Source: Sordariomycetes sp. S80-01Y (taxonomy: Eukaryota > Ascomycota > Sordariomycetes). Taken from it: DNA of 64,000 bases. Position 1 is the first letter of the stretch. Every line of letters begins with the position of its first letter. The DNA lies in NCBI GenBank assembly GCA_037042185.1, contig JAXQJY010000021.1, positions 682,001 through 746,000 of the forward strand, written 5' to 3'. Made by a program: the position numbers and the translations under genes. Positions 46,101 through 57,827 of the stretch are shown here, in pieces. The notes under the pieces are model-generated. The model saw only the letters and a list, made by a program, of their open reading frames with translations, had not been told where the DNA came from and did no database searches.

Positions 46101-47274
46101 GCTCAGCAAGAACCATCAATGGCGGCCGCAGGAAATGTGGAGGGCCGATGCCGATCGCTTGGGGAAAACGCGCAAGAGGAAACCATCTGAGTCTGCACCC
46201 TCCAAGGCGAAGAAAAGATCTCGTTCGAAGAGCACCACCCAACCCGAGCCCACCTCGGAAGCGCCCGTTCTTCCCACAGACGGACCAGCCCCGACTGAGG
46301 CGACATCTCACGAGGACGAAGGCGCCACAATCATCCCTGAGACGACCGATGCCACTTCGTTAGCGCCGGTCGGAGTTCTCAATAACGAGGATCATCTGGA
46401 GGTTGAGTCACAACAGCCTACATCTACGCACTCGAGGGGCAATGGATCGGCTAAGAGCCCAATAGAGCTCGAGCTCGATGCTGCGATGGGTAGTACCAAG
46501 CGGTTGCTCTTCCCTTCACCACGCAAAGACAACTCGCCAAAGGCGCTTAGTGATCTGGACGTCAATATCGCACAAACTGGGGATTTCCGCCTTCGCAAAG
46601 AAGACGCCACTCCGACTGCTATGGAGAAAGGGACTTTTGCTCTGCCTGAGGGTAGTGTTGGCAAGCACAGCGCTGGTAAGATCGACGATGACGAGTTGGA
46701 AGATCTGTTCAGGAGCCCATTGCCTCCTCGGCCCACTACACCAATTTCGGTTACGAAAGCTGGCCCGCCTACTACGCCCTTCAAGACTCCCACGCGTGCA
46801 ACCCCAAGCCACAGGCCGATTACTAGAAGTGTGTCACGCTCTTTGAGATCTAAGGGGTCTGTTCTCGATTCGCCTTCCGCGGCCTTCCGGAGGACTCCTT
46901 CGCAAACGCCGAGTAAGACGTCTCGCGATGAGTATGTTCTGCCCGGGAGCGCCACAAGGAGGTTGAGCCCAGGGCATCAAATCATGGTCGACATTGATGA
47001 GAGACTTTTCGATACGCCAATGAGCCGCGCTATGAACCAGCTCCTTTCTGAACCCAACTTTGGTATTGAAGACGACGACATTGTTGACCTGGTGCCGCAT
47101 GCCCCCACAGATTGGGAGGCATTCAACATATTCAGTACAGATGCCCCTCTACCGAGCTCGCCGCCTCGGGTTGATAGGTTCGAGGGAAATTGGTCCGGCC
47201 AGCAGCAGAAAGATTGGGGAGACTTCTTGGAAGAGATGCGGGCTGACAGTGTCGTCAACGAACAGAGGAACTAG
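43125..47274 (+). CDS. Ams2/Spt21-like GATA-finger transcription regulator
   Basis: This is a 1363-aa nuclear protein resembling Ams2/Spt21, regulators of histone-gene transcription and centromere function. Exons are 43125-43236 and 43295-47274; the GTACGC donor gives GLKVLYKFNREDKFDC, matching the Spt21-type N-terminal domain. A GTGTGC donor at 43213 would also keep frame. Residues about 38-170 are the conserved N-terminal domain (TIGVIDLRICIQAVVECSPE). Residues 180-860 are Pro/Gln/Ser-rich disorder, including an AT-hook-like TGRPRGRPRKK. The GATA-type zinc site is Cys890/Cys893 (YCANCGAIETPTWRK) and Cys967/Cys970 (ILCNPCGIWL), with an unusually long loop of about 73 residues. The tail carries basic stretches and SP/TP sites. 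Confidence 0.87.
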
Positions 47275-47316
47275 AAGCCTCTTCTGAACGCCATCGAGGC
47301 CGAGAGAACCAAGCAC

Positions 47317-48219
47317 ATGTCGCCCACCCTGAGGTGCATGTTGAAGAACGAGCTCAGCTTCATCTCCGCGCCCACTACACCATTGGGTCCCTCGCCGAAA
47401 GCACCCTGGCATCCTACTCGGACCACTTCACCGAAAGCAGACCAACGATTTGTACCAAAAGGCTTTGACCTGATGGTTCGCGTCGAAACACCTAGCACAC
47501 CTCTTATCGAGACCTGGGAAGATTGCATAGGTCTTGCGGTGGCATTGCAGAGTGCAGCCCAGAACGAGCCATGCGCCTTTGATTTGCAAAGAAGGGCGTG
47601 CGCAGTTCAGCCGTCCAAAAGCCTCGATATCCGAGAGGAAGTGACGCCAAACAAACGCCTCTGCCGCCAACTCAGGACAGCAATGTGCGGAGCGTTTGCA
47701 TCACCATCCTCAGCGGTTGAAGAACCGAAGACACTCGACGGACCTATGCGAGATCATGTGCATTGGACCGGAACGAATGGCAATGGATACGAGAGAGGGT
47801 ACTCAGAGTTAGTACTGGAGAGAGCTGAGCCAAGTGAGGAGGCTGTCAAAAGCGAAATGGTCATGACTATTCCTCTTCTGGGATGCGATATTTGTCGACA
47901 ATTGGAGGACATGGGCCACATGACGACAGGATGCGAACGAATGGACTCCTATGTGGAGAATTGGCTACGAGCTCAAGACAACATTGTGCTGATACACCAA
48001 GATAGCATCTCCCAATCTGAATCGCCTGACGGGGTCTTGGAGGAAGTGTCGGCGGAAGGATCAGTGGAAGAGAACCTCCAGAGGTTGCAAGAGATGATGT
48101 CGTCACACATCGTCGATAAGAGTGTGCAAGATGACCACGAGATATGGTCGCCAAGCCGGGTGGAGGCTATGTTCATGACCGAACTTGGTGAATTTGATGG
48201 AGCGGCGGGATCTGCATGA
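47317..48219 (+). CDS. Hypothetical protein, unrecognised, directly behind the Ams2-like gene
   Basis: This is an uninterrupted 300-codon frame starting at an ATG 42 nt after the Ams2-like stop codon, on the same strand. I recognise no family. It is fairly polar, has no signal peptide or membrane helix, and has a Cys-containing segment (LLGCDICRQLEDMGHMTTGC) near residues 185-210. The C-terminal third is acidic and partly helical (SVEENLQRLQEMMSSHIVD). The spacing is far too short for a normal promoter, so it may be an independent gene whose promoter lies in the Ams2-like 3' end, a bicistronic second frame, or a chance ORF in a 3' untranslated region. The length makes chance less likely but not excluded. 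Confidence 0.4.
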   Translation: MSPTLRCMLKNELSFISAPTTPLGPSPKAPWHPTRTTSPKADQRFVPKGFDLMVRVETPSTPLIETWEDCIGLAVALQSAAQNEPCAFDLQRRACAVQPSKSLDIREEVTPNKRLCRQLRTAMCGAFASPSSAVEEPKTLDGPMRDHVHWTGTNGNGYERGYSELVLERAEPSEEAVKSEMVMTIPLLGCDICRQLEDMGHMTTGCERMDSYVENWLRAQDNIVLIHQDSISQSESPDGVLEEVSAEGSVEENLQRLQEMMSSHIVDKSVQDDHEIWSPSRVEAMFMTELGEFDGAAGSA

Positions 48220-48491
48220 TGGAGCACGGGAGTTGGTATAAACAGCGTTCGATTTGAAGAATTAGGGCGTTGCAGCATTTAAAGGGAAGCGTACATATTC
48301 GACGAATTGCTATGGCAGAACCGAGACGTCGTTTCGGTCGGCGTTTACTGACCATTATTGAAAGGGCGCGAAGAGACGCCGACATTCACACAAACAATGG
48401 GAACACTTTTTAAATCAACGCTATTTTATCTCATGCTTCTTCATGACTGATCTACATGTTCTCGTGCTGATCTACTCTGCCCTGTGACTTG

Positions 48492-49309
48492 TCAGAAATG
48501 AGTGCCAACGTGAATGCCCCCATCCACAAGCAGATTCGTTCCGCTCACATAGCTGCTCAACCGACTGGCCAGCCAAACCGCCGCGTTGGCAACTTCTTCC
48601 GGCCGACCCAGGCGTCTCAATGGCGTTTTCATCCTCGTCTCCTCGACCCATTCCGGCGCTTCAGACTGGTACCTCTCCCAGTCGCCTCCTGGAAAGGTGA
48701 TGGGGCCGGGGGAGATGGCATTGGTACGGACGCCCAGGGGCCCGAGTTGATGGGAGAGCTCCTGGACGTGTTGGATCTGGGCGGCTTTCAGGGGCGAGTA
48801 GGGAGCTGGCGGCGAGCGGAAGAACTCGCGGGCCATGAAGGAAGACGTTATGATGATGGAGGCGTTGGGACTTTCTTGGAGGTAGGGGCTTGCTGCTGAG
48901 ACCAGGTGGACTACGCCCATCAGGTCGACCTGGAATGAGGAGAGCCATGTCTCGGGTGTTGATTCAAAATGCATCAGGGAAGCTGTGTATCTGTGAGCGT
49001 TCTTTTCCCACCAGGCCCAGATCGCAACGAACCATTTGCAATAACAGTGTCGATACGGCCGAAGTCTTTAGCGGCCTTTTGAACCCACGCTACGAGTGCC
49101 TTCTCGTCTGCGACGTCTACCGACGTCCCAACAGCGCGAGCGCCATGCTCTGCTGCCAAGGCGGAGAACTCGTCTCCAGTGACTTTGCGGGCGCAGTACG
49201 AGACATTGGCGCCCTCGGACAGGAAGCCTTCCACGGTTGCCTTGCCGATGCCCCGGGTCCCGCCCGTGATGAGCATGTGGGCGCCGTTGAGGCCGGTTTC
49301 GAGGACCAT
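48492..49309 (-). CDS. Short-chain dehydrogenase/reductase
   Basis: This is a classical NAD(P)-dependent SDR, 255 aa, in exons 49309-49033 and 48982-48492 with a 50-nt intron. The cofactor motif TGGTRGIG lies near residues 15-22. ANA sits at the exon junction (IDTVIAN, then ASLMHFE). The catalytic Ser lies in IIITSSFMAREFF and the YxxxK motif is YSPLK in APYSPLKAAQ. The C-terminal block GVRTNAISPGPITFPG and LLVDGGIHVG completes the fold. The substrate is unknown. The gene is transcribed away from the PDR ABC transporter (start 49984) across 674 nt with a TATA element for each direction, which suggests but does not prove co-regulation. Confidence 0.92.
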
Positions 49310-49400
49310 GATGGCGACGAAGGAATTGGAGCAGATTTTATATCTCCCACAGGATTGAGTGCGATCGCCTGCGGTCTCTGCGAGCTGTGGACGTGGGCTC

Positions 49401-49408
49401 TTTTTATA
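49401..49408 (-). promoter_or_regulatory. TATA element of the SDR gene
   Basis: TATAAAAA reads on the minus strand 92 nt upstream of the SDR start codon at 49309. This is evidence from position and sequence only. Confidence 0.45.
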
Positions 49409-49904
49409 TGTGAGTTGTTGGCTGTGTAGAGGGACTCTGGAGTCCCACTTTACTCCTGTGGTGCTGTCCCAGTCAGTCGAACGCACCGGACGAGAGGTAG
49501 ATTTCCACAGATGTCCTAAACGATTGGTACCTAGGAGTCATTGAAATGTCTTCATTTGTTAATGCGGAATGCTTTTTCAAAGCGATTCTCGATCAGTCTG
49601 AGCATTTGTAAGCCCCAGGGGCAACTTACACAAGTTACCGCATTGGGTAAGCGAAGCTCAACTCCGAACCCAAAAGCTCCGTCCCGAAAAGCTACCACGC
49701 GGAGATCCCTCCGGATCATGTAAACGGGCAGCGGCTTGGCGAGAATTCAAGACGTGTCATAAGCGGCATTGCAACAGCCGTGAAAAATTGAAGATGGGGA
49801 GATTCAACTGTTATTTCGGTAAGCTCAATTTGTCAGAACAGTTTCCTACAATGAACTAAAGGCAACAGTGGATTTTCTCCTGGAGACCAATTCTCGCGAG
49901 GTCC

Positions 49905-49910
49905 TATATA
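49905..49910 (+). promoter_or_regulatory. TATA element of the PDR ABC transporter gene
   Basis: TATATA followed by GACTGC lies 74 nt upstream of the start codon at 49984. This is evidence from position and sequence only. Confidence 0.45.
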
Positions 49911-49983
49911 GACTGCTTTCCTTCGAATTTGTTGTAGGTTTTCTATACCTTCCCTTGTCAGCATTAAATACTTCGCAGGTACC

Positions 49984-52900
49984 ATGGCTTCACGCGAGAA
50001 GCAAGCTGGGACGCTTGCCGGGAAGGTCGCGGCTCTTTTGCGGACGTACTCCGCCGACTTTGACTACCGACAACCGCTATCTTTCGAAGACTTGAAGATT
50101 ACGGGGCTTGGGTCTGGTGTGAGTGTTACTATGAGATCTTTCTAGACTATTCATTAATGTCCTGGTCAGGAAGCGATCGCGCAGACGGTCTCGTCGTTGC
50201 CAGGCTCAGTGCTGAGGCTATTCGATCCAAGAGCTTACAGACAGAAGCAATCTGAAAGAACAATCTTGAGTGGATTTAATGGATCAATCAACCCTGGCGA
50301 GATGGTGCTGGTCATTGGACAGCCTGGAAGTGGATGCACGACCCTACTCAAGTCCCTCGCTGGGCTGCACGGAGAGTACCACGACGTCCAGGGGCGATTA
50401 AAATACGGGGGTGCTCCGTATGGGGGAGATACAAAGAGCTCCGTTCTAACAACATTTTGTGGTAAGACTGATATCCCCCAATGGCGCAAATCAAGACTGA
50501 CTATCGTGTTCCTTAGCCGAGGAAGATGATCACTTACCGACTCTGAGCGTTGAGGAAACTCTACGGTAAGACTCAAAGAGCCTAGGGCGGGATGCTAGGC
50601 TAAAGTGATATCTAGGTTCGCGGTCGAGGCAACCTGGCCGAGCACGTCTCCAAAGGAGACCAAAGAAACAGCAACCTCTGAGCTTGCTGACCTCGTAGGC
50701 CTATCTCACGTCCTGGGTACCAGAGTCGGGAGTGCCTCTATCCGGGGAGTCTCGGGTGGTGAGCGTCGTCGTGTGTCACTTGCCGAAGCGATTGCAACTC
50801 AAGCCGACATCCTCTGTCTCGACAATCCCACAAATGGCCTCGACTCGTCAACGGCACTGGAATTTATTGAGATGATGAGGGAATACACGAAGCAGTCTCG
50901 ATCTACCACCGTCATGAGCGTGTACCAGGGCAGCGACGCCATGATCCCCCTGTTCGACAAAGTAATAGTTGTCAGCAAAGGGCGTCAGATCTTTTTTGGG
51001 CCGATGATGCAGGCCAAGCCGTACTTTGAGGAGCTTGGACATCCGTGTCCTGCTACGAGCACAGTCACTGATTACTTGACCAGCATGACCAGCTCGCGGC
51101 TGCCAGTCAATGTCGATAAAGACGCCCGGTCTCTGCCACCGGCCTCTGCAGAAGAGCTCGAAAAAGTGTATCGGCTCAGCTCCCACCGCAAGCAGATGAA
51201 GATGGACATGGAGGCGATTCGAGACACCCCCTTCCCCGCGCTTCCATCTGAGAGGAGGCAATTCTCACTCCCCATGTGGCGACAGATCTACCTTATCACC
51301 AAACGGCAGTTCAGAGTGCTCGTGACTAACTACCACAACTGGCTCATCGAGGCAGCCTGCATTGTTGTCCAGTCGCTGGCGATCGGAACCCTCTTCCGCG
51401 ACCAGCCCCGCGAGACCAAGGCTTTTTTCATCCTTGCGTGCTCGCTCTTCTTCTGCGTCCTGGTCCCGGCCTTGCAGGCCATGGCCGAGTTCTCAAACAC
51501 CTTCGCCACCCGCGAGCTGGTGCTGCGGCAGAAGCAGTACGGGTTCTACCGGCCCATGTCGTACGCCTTGGGGCTGGCGCTCACGGACATGATCTGGAAG
51601 GTTGTCGTGATCGGCTACAACATACCCCAGTATTTTCTCACCGGCTTTCAGTACGATGCAGGAAAGTTCTTTACTTGGTTCTTTGTGCTGTATGTCGAGC
51701 ATATGGCGCTGAGCATGATCATCCGCAACATCGCCACTTCCAGTCGAACCATGAGCTGGGCTGTCCTACCCGTTGGTGTCATATTCAACATGATGGTATT
51801 ATACACTGGTCTCTTTATACCACCACCAACCATGCAGGTCTGGCTGTATTGGTTGCGCTATCTCAATGTGAGTCAACAGTCTCCTTGAAATGGTGTCTCA
51901 CTGACGATCAAATCAGCCCATGTATTACGCGTTTGAATCGGTCATGGTCAATGAGTTTGCAGATTTGGCATATCTATGCAGCACAACAGATCTAGCCCCA
52001 TATGGACAGGCCTTTGACAGCATTTCAAACCAAGTCTGCGCTGTTGCCGGCGCAGTAACTGGCGAAGGCAAAGTTTCTGGCGCCAACCACCTCCTGGTCC
52101 AGTACGGATTCGAGGCGTCCCACCTCTGGCGAAATGTCGGCATCAACCTTGGTCTGTTCGTTATATTTGCCGTCAGCACCGGGGTGGGCATGGAGTGGCA
52201 CAAGCCGCCGGCCGGGAGAGCTGCTACCGTGTACTTCCGCAAAAAGGATCTCAACGTCGAGGGGAAAGATGTGTCTAGTGTGAGCGAGATGGAGAAGGGC
52301 GGCATGGAAGCATCAGTCCATACGTCTGGAGTTCTCGGAACTGGTGAAGACAAGTTGAATAGAATGGCAACTCACCAGGGGCGCACCTTGATGTGGAAGA
52401 ATCTGTCCCTTGACATCGAGTTCGGCAGGGAGAAAAAGCGCTTGCTGGATGATCTGAGCGGTAAGTCTTGACCAGTCTGGAACCAGCACAACGCTAACCA
52501 ACAGATAGGGATTATCCAACCGAGGCAATTAACCGCGTTGATGGGTGTTTCTGGAGCAGGGAAGGTCAGTTGCACAGTCTTTCATTTTCACTTTTCCTGC
52601 TGATCAACTCTAAGACCACCTTGCTAAACGTCCTCGCTGGAAGAATCGAAGCTGGCCACGTGTCGGGGGACCTCTTCATCGATGGAAGCCCATTACCCAA
52701 GTCTTTTCGTCGTCTCATGGGCTATGTTCAGCAACAAGACATCCATCTCCCAACGCAGACAGTCCGAGAAGCCCTTAAAATGACTGCTCGTCTTCGCCGA
52801 CCAAAGATCGTGTCTTTGGCCGAGAAGGATGCCTACGTCGAGACTGTCATCTCTGTTCTCGAGCTGAACGACCTTGCCGAAGCCTTGATCGGTACCCCGG

Positions 52901-54434
52901 GCGCTGGTCTCTCCCTAGAACAGAGGAAGCGCGTGTCCATTGGCGTCGAGCTGGCAGCGCACCCTGAAGTCTTATTCCTTGACGAACCGACTTCTGGCCT
53001 GGACGGTCAATCGGCACTGAACATCGTCCGGCTCCTCCGCAAGCTTGCTGACTCGGGACAAACCGTACTTTGCACGATACACCAGCCCGCGGGTGAAGTG
53101 ATCAGTACATTTGATCACCTTGTGCTGCTTGTGAAGGGGGGGCAGTTGGCGTACGACGGACCGCTTGGAAAGGACTGCACTACTGCGGTCAACTACTTCC
53201 AGGGGATATCCAAAATTAGCTGCGGAAGTAGGCAGAATCCTGCAGAATATATTCTCGATATCGTGGGAGCTGGATCCCGCTCTTCCAACACCACCAACTG
53301 GGGCTCAGAGTGGCTGCAGACGAAATCTGCCTCGGACCGGCAGCAACAGCTCCAGGAACTTCTACCAGCAGATGGCCACGAGTGTTCGTCTGACTTGGAC
53401 GTCGGCGACACCTACGCGGCTTCGTTTCTTGGACAGATGGCTGTTGTTCTGCGCCGAGCTTGGCTGTACAATTGGCGCGACACGGATTACTTCATCGCCA
53501 AGCTCTTTATGTTTCTGGCTAACGGACTCCTGAACGGATTGAGCTACCTCAACTCCAGCTCGCCGAGCAACGTCAGCGGTGCGTACAATATGGTCTTGAG
53601 TGCCTTCTTCTCCATGATCGTCGGTCCGCCCCTGGGCCTCCAGACGGAAGCGCGCTTCGTTGCGCTGCGAGACATCTTTCTGCTGCGGGACAAGTCCGCA
53701 ATGTCCTACAGCTGGGTAGTCATGGTTCTGTCAGCCATAATTGTCGAGCTTCCGTACGGAATTGCCATGAGCTTTGGCTACTGGGTGCTGTGGTACTTCC
53801 CCGTGGGCTATTCTGCTGCTCCCGGTCGAGCGGGCTACTCGTTCCTCATCTACGAGCTCTTCTCTGTGTTCGTGCTGAGCTTGGCGCAGCTGGTGTCGAG
53901 CATCATGCCAAACCTTGAATCGGCCTTCATGGCCAACGGCTTCTTCTTCATGTTTTTGAACACCCTCTCGGGTGTTTTGAGCCCGAGATCCGTCACCCCC
54001 TCTGGCTGGAGCTGGTACTATGATCTGAATCCCCTCTTCTACTTTGGCGAAGGCATGATCACGACCATCATGGAAGGCTTCGATATCGAGTGCTCGGAAA
54101 ATGAGACCTTCTCCTTCATTCCACCCGGTAACAGCAGCTGCATAGAGTACGCGGGTGAGTGGCTGCGCGACGCCACAGGCTATGTAATGAACCCGGACGC
54201 CTTGGGTGAGTGCCAGTACTGCAGATATACATCCGGAGAAAGCTATGTAAGTGCACCAACCCTTATCTTGACGCAAACCTAGCTCTGACTCAAGGATAGT
54301 ACCGGCAATACGAGTGGGAGTTTTCAAATCGGTGGAGAGACGTTGGGATCTTCATCGGCTTCATTGCGTTCAATTACACTGCCGTTCTGGCGTTGATGTA
54401 TTTGACCAAGGTTCGTCGCTGGCATAAACACTGA
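49984..54434 (+). CDS. PDR-type (ABCG) full-size ABC transporter
   Basis: This is a plasma-membrane pleiotropic-drug-resistance exporter with the reverse order NBD-TMD-NBD-TMD; 1364 aa in eight exons: 49984-50118, 50170-50461, 50517-50565, 50616-51867, 51917-52460, 52509-52564, 52615-54246 and 54300-54434. NBD1 has Walker [10 protein letters not shown], signature [10 protein letters not shown] and the PDR-typical DN in place of DE ([15 protein letters not shown]). NBD2 has GVSGAGKTT, split by intron 6, the atypical signature [16 protein letters not shown] and [14 protein letters not shown]. The two six-helix TM domains lie at about 420-720 and 1010-1360, with Cys-rich extracellular loops. It lacks the long N-terminal extension of many CDR/PDR proteins (only about 90 aa before Walker A), so it is a short-N-terminus subgroup. 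The substrate is unknown. Confidence 0.93.
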
Positions 54435-54693
54435 AGTATGCCCGGTGGTGGTTAAGGCGACAAATGGGGTTGGTAAGGTTACTGCGCAGTATGGCAAGTT
54501 GGCCGGTACATATATAGAGCATTTCACATTGGCTGTGTATAGAATATTATATAGGTCGAGCACGCTCTCGAAGCTTCAAGGTAGTGGCGTTGTACTTCTG
54601 TCTATTCAATTCGTTTCTCAAGGCATCCCACTGCGAGACGCATACCAGGTTTATCTTTACCATGATCTATCATCAACTCTATCGCCCGACTCA

Positions 54694-56976
54694 TTAAATC
54701 TTCTCCAAGAAAACGACCCTGCTCTCCCAATCCTGCTTGTAACCGAACCTCATGCCACCGTTCATGAGCGTGGCACCGGAATACACCTTGTCGCCGTCGA
54801 TTTTGTACTTGGCCTCAGCGTCCAAGCCCTTGAGGTAGATGATGGGCTTGGCGTGGACGGTGGTGTGGGACATCTGGTACGCGAACAGCACGGCGTCTTT
54901 GCCGTCCTCGGAAATGAAGAGCACCGCTGGGTGCTGCGACTCCTCTGGTAGCGACAGCCGCCACATGTCGCCGTTGACGACGATGGGATTGGCCTTCTCC
55001 GCGAGGGCGATAAGTCCAGGAACAACTTTCCTGTCCTCCTCTGGCATGTCGGCCGGGTCCAGCTCCATGCCGAATGAACCGCCCATCATGGCGACGTGGG
55101 CCCTGAACTCCATGGGTGTGCTGCGTCCGGTGACATGGTTGGGATTGCAGCCGATGTGAGCACCCATCGTAGAAGCAGGGTAGACGAAGGAGGTTCCGAA
55201 CTGCATGTGCAGACGGTCCTGGGCGTCCATGCTGTCGGACGTCCAGACCTGGGGGAAGTACTGCAGCAGACCCGGGTCGAAGCGAGCGCCACCGGAAGCG
55301 CAGCCCTCCCAAAGCACCTCGGGGAACCTGCTCGTCAAGGTCTCGAAGACCTTGTACATGCCAAGCTGGTAAGCGTGGTGGTTGGAAGGGGTTGGGCTCT
55401 CGTGGGTACCACGGTTGTGATCCCACTTGATGTATGTGATGGGTCCCCTCGAAAGGATATCTGAAACCTCGTTGATGACCCAGTCCTGGACTTCTGGAAG
55501 CGCCAGGTTGAGAACTAATTGTTGGCGCGCCTCAGTTCGCACATGTTTGCCAGCGTGGAGCACCCAGTCTGGGTGTTTCTCGTAAAGCTCCGATTTAGGG
55601 TTCACCATCTCGGGCTCAATCCACAGACCGAACTGCAGCTTCTTGTCGGAATTGGCAACCTCAAGTTTGGTGGCCTTTTCGACCGCAGTCTTGAGACCGT
55701 TGGGGAACTTGGCCGTGTTGGTGCCCCAGTCGCCCAGGCCGGCATGGTCGTTGTTGCGAGGGTACTTGTTGGCGAACCATCCATCGTCGAGAACGAAGAG
55801 CTTGAAGCCCAGGTCAGCCGTAGCCTTGGCCAGCGTCTGGACCTTATCCTCATCAAAGTTGAAGTAGACACCCTCCCAGCAGTTGAGAAGCGTAGGTCTC
55901 GGCTTCTTGCCGAAGGGGCTCTTGATGAGGTGGTTGCGGTAGAGGCGGTGGAACTTGCGAGACATGGCGCCGAGGCCGGCGTTGGAGTAGACAGCAACGC
56001 ACTCGGGAGTGGTCAGCGACTCTCCAGGCTGAAGGGGCCACGAAAGCTGGTCTTGGTGCATGCCAATGGAAGCACGGTGCAGACCCTGAGGGGCCTTCTC
56101 GACTTCGGCCTTGAAGGAGCCGGTGTAGACGAGGGAGAAGCCCCATGCCTCGCCGTGGTCCTCTGTGGTCTTGCTGTTGACCAGTGCAAGGAAGGGGTTG
56201 TGGTGGTGAGATGAAAAACCAGTATAAGAGCCGAAGCTGCCCGAACCATCAGCATTCCTTGCATCAGATGGGAGCGAACCCAGTCAAACTCACCTCTGAG
56301 ACCCGTATTCGACAGGGCGGCGGCAGGGCACGCGCTCGCGCGTCCACTCGCCGTGCAAGCCGATCATGTCATACTTGGCATAAGGCAGGTCCACGCTCAA
56401 ACTCGAAAGCTTGTTAATGACGATCTTGCCTTGGCCCTTGTTCGTTACCTTCACCCCGCGGACGATGGCATCATGGGCAGGGAATACGGAGTAAGTAAGA
56501 TCAGCGGCTACCTGCGTAACATCGTCGTACATGTGAACAACAAGAGTCGAGACATCAGCATCCTCGCCAAACGTGGATGGCAGAAATCCCAACTGCGGCT
56601 TCCCACTGATCACCTCGTGCGATTGGTAGCGCAGAGCCGTCACAGTGTGGCCCTCGGAGTGCTCGATGATGAAGGCGGGCACGCGGAAGTCGCCCCGTCC
56701 GCTGTCAGGAAATTCACATCTTTGCATCCACGTGGTGGACCAGCCCTCGCGCTTTCGCTCCTGGAGGTCGACGGGAGCCTCAGTGATGGGGCCGCCGAAA
56801 TGATCAGACTCAAGTCCGCCCGTCTCCTCACTCACGCGGAAGCGGTAGGAAACGCCTTTGCCATTGAGGGTGAAAGTCTTGCCGTCGACGACAATTGCTG
56901 CGTGCCAAGTGTTAACAAAGGGGGGTGCGCGGGGCAGCAGTGGGATGTTAGTGGACGTACGCTGTGTGGGCGCCAT
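54694..56976 (-). CDS. GH36 alpha-galactosidase
   Basis: This is an alpha-1,6-galactosidase of glycoside hydrolase family 36, cleaving terminal galactose from melibiose, raffinose-family sugars or galactomannan. Exons are 56976-56294 and 56236-54694 (57-nt intron); 741 aa, typical of fungal GH36. The beta-sandwich N-domain contains [20 protein letters not shown]. The (beta/alpha)8 barrel has [20 protein letters not shown], the nucleophile Asp500 in [30 protein letters not shown] and the general-acid motif [20 protein letters not shown] at 57087-57081 favours the start MAPTQRTS at 56976, giving a cytosolic enzyme. An in-frame ATG at 57063 would add a hydrophobic, signal-like stretch. It is divergent from the MFS permease gene at 58411. 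Confidence 0.93.
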
Positions 56977-57080
56977 GATGCTGTGCGATAAATCAGAGCA
57001 GAGCAACGTCTCCAGCAAGATGAAGAGGCAAAAGATGAAAGGGAGAGAATGGTTCTTGGACAATCACGCTGGGCATTCAA

Positions 57081-57087
57081 TTTTATA
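57081..57087 (-). promoter_or_regulatory. TATA element of the alpha-galactosidase gene
   Basis: TATAAAA reads on the minus strand. It is only about 20 nt from the upstream in-frame ATG at 57063 but about 105 nt from the ATG at 56976, so the downstream ATG is the more likely start. Confidence 0.5.
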
Positions 57088-57225
57088 CCGAACCGTCGCT
57101 CGCTCGTGGTTGGGCGGCTCAGCGTGTGGTTCCGAGTCGGCTGTGGAGTGGATGGATGGATGGATATGGAGGACCCCTCATGCGGAATACTTGGACTGCG
57201 TTTCGCGAAGCCATCGTCAGCGCGC

Positions 57226-57281
57226 GCTGCTGCTACTGCTGGTACTGCTGCTACTTCTGCTGCTGCTGCTGATGCTGATGC
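57226..57281. repeat. CTG-rich imperfect trinucleotide tract
   Basis: An interrupted run of CTG/CTA/CTT triplets upstream of the alpha-galactosidase start. It is non-coding on present evidence. Confidence 0.6.
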
Positions 57282-57806
57282 ACGGAAGTCGGGGTGGGAG
57301 GGGCCCGTCAATCCTGATGAATCCACCAGCGAGCATCCCGGGCTGTGGCATGTAGGTTTTCTGACGCTGCTGGCGTCGACATTGACATCGCCATGGGCCG
57401 GTTCGGCTCATTCCCCAGTGATATTCGATTCGATGCCCGTGTCTAGAGCATAGGAACACCTGCACCGCACTCCCCATTGACGGAGAGTCCAGTAACAGAG
57501 TTCTAGGCGGATTGCCGCATTTGGATTAGCGCTGGAAAACTGCGGAAAACTTTCTGAGCTGAGAGGTTTCGAGTTTGGATCTGATGTGGGGAAAGAAAGA
57601 CGACCCGAACTGGTGTGGGTGGGCGGGGGAAAGAAAACAGGCCTGGCAGAGTTGATGTGGATGGCCTCGTGCCTCCCCAGTTTATCTTCAGGCCGACAGA
57701 GTCCTCGTCGTGTACGACAGAATGCCATTAAAGGGCGGGCTGAAGGCGACCTTTGCACCTCATGGCTGTATGGACCATCAACTCTTTGCTTCTGTTCGAT
57801 TGAGGG

Positions 57807-57827
57807 CTGCTGCTGCTGCTGCTGCTG
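57807..57827. repeat. (CTG)7 microsatellite
   Basis: Seven perfect CTG copies in the shared upstream region of the alpha-galactosidase and permease genes. Confidence 0.75.

Larger units (their letters stand above)
49310..49983. promoter_or_regulatory. Divergent promoter region, SDR / ABC transporter
   Basis: These 674 nt contain a TATA-like TATAAAAA on the minus strand at 49401-49408, 92 nt before the SDR start. On the plus strand TATATA lies at 49905-49910, 74 nt before the ABC transporter start. Both distances fit fungal class II promoters. Confidence 0.55.
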
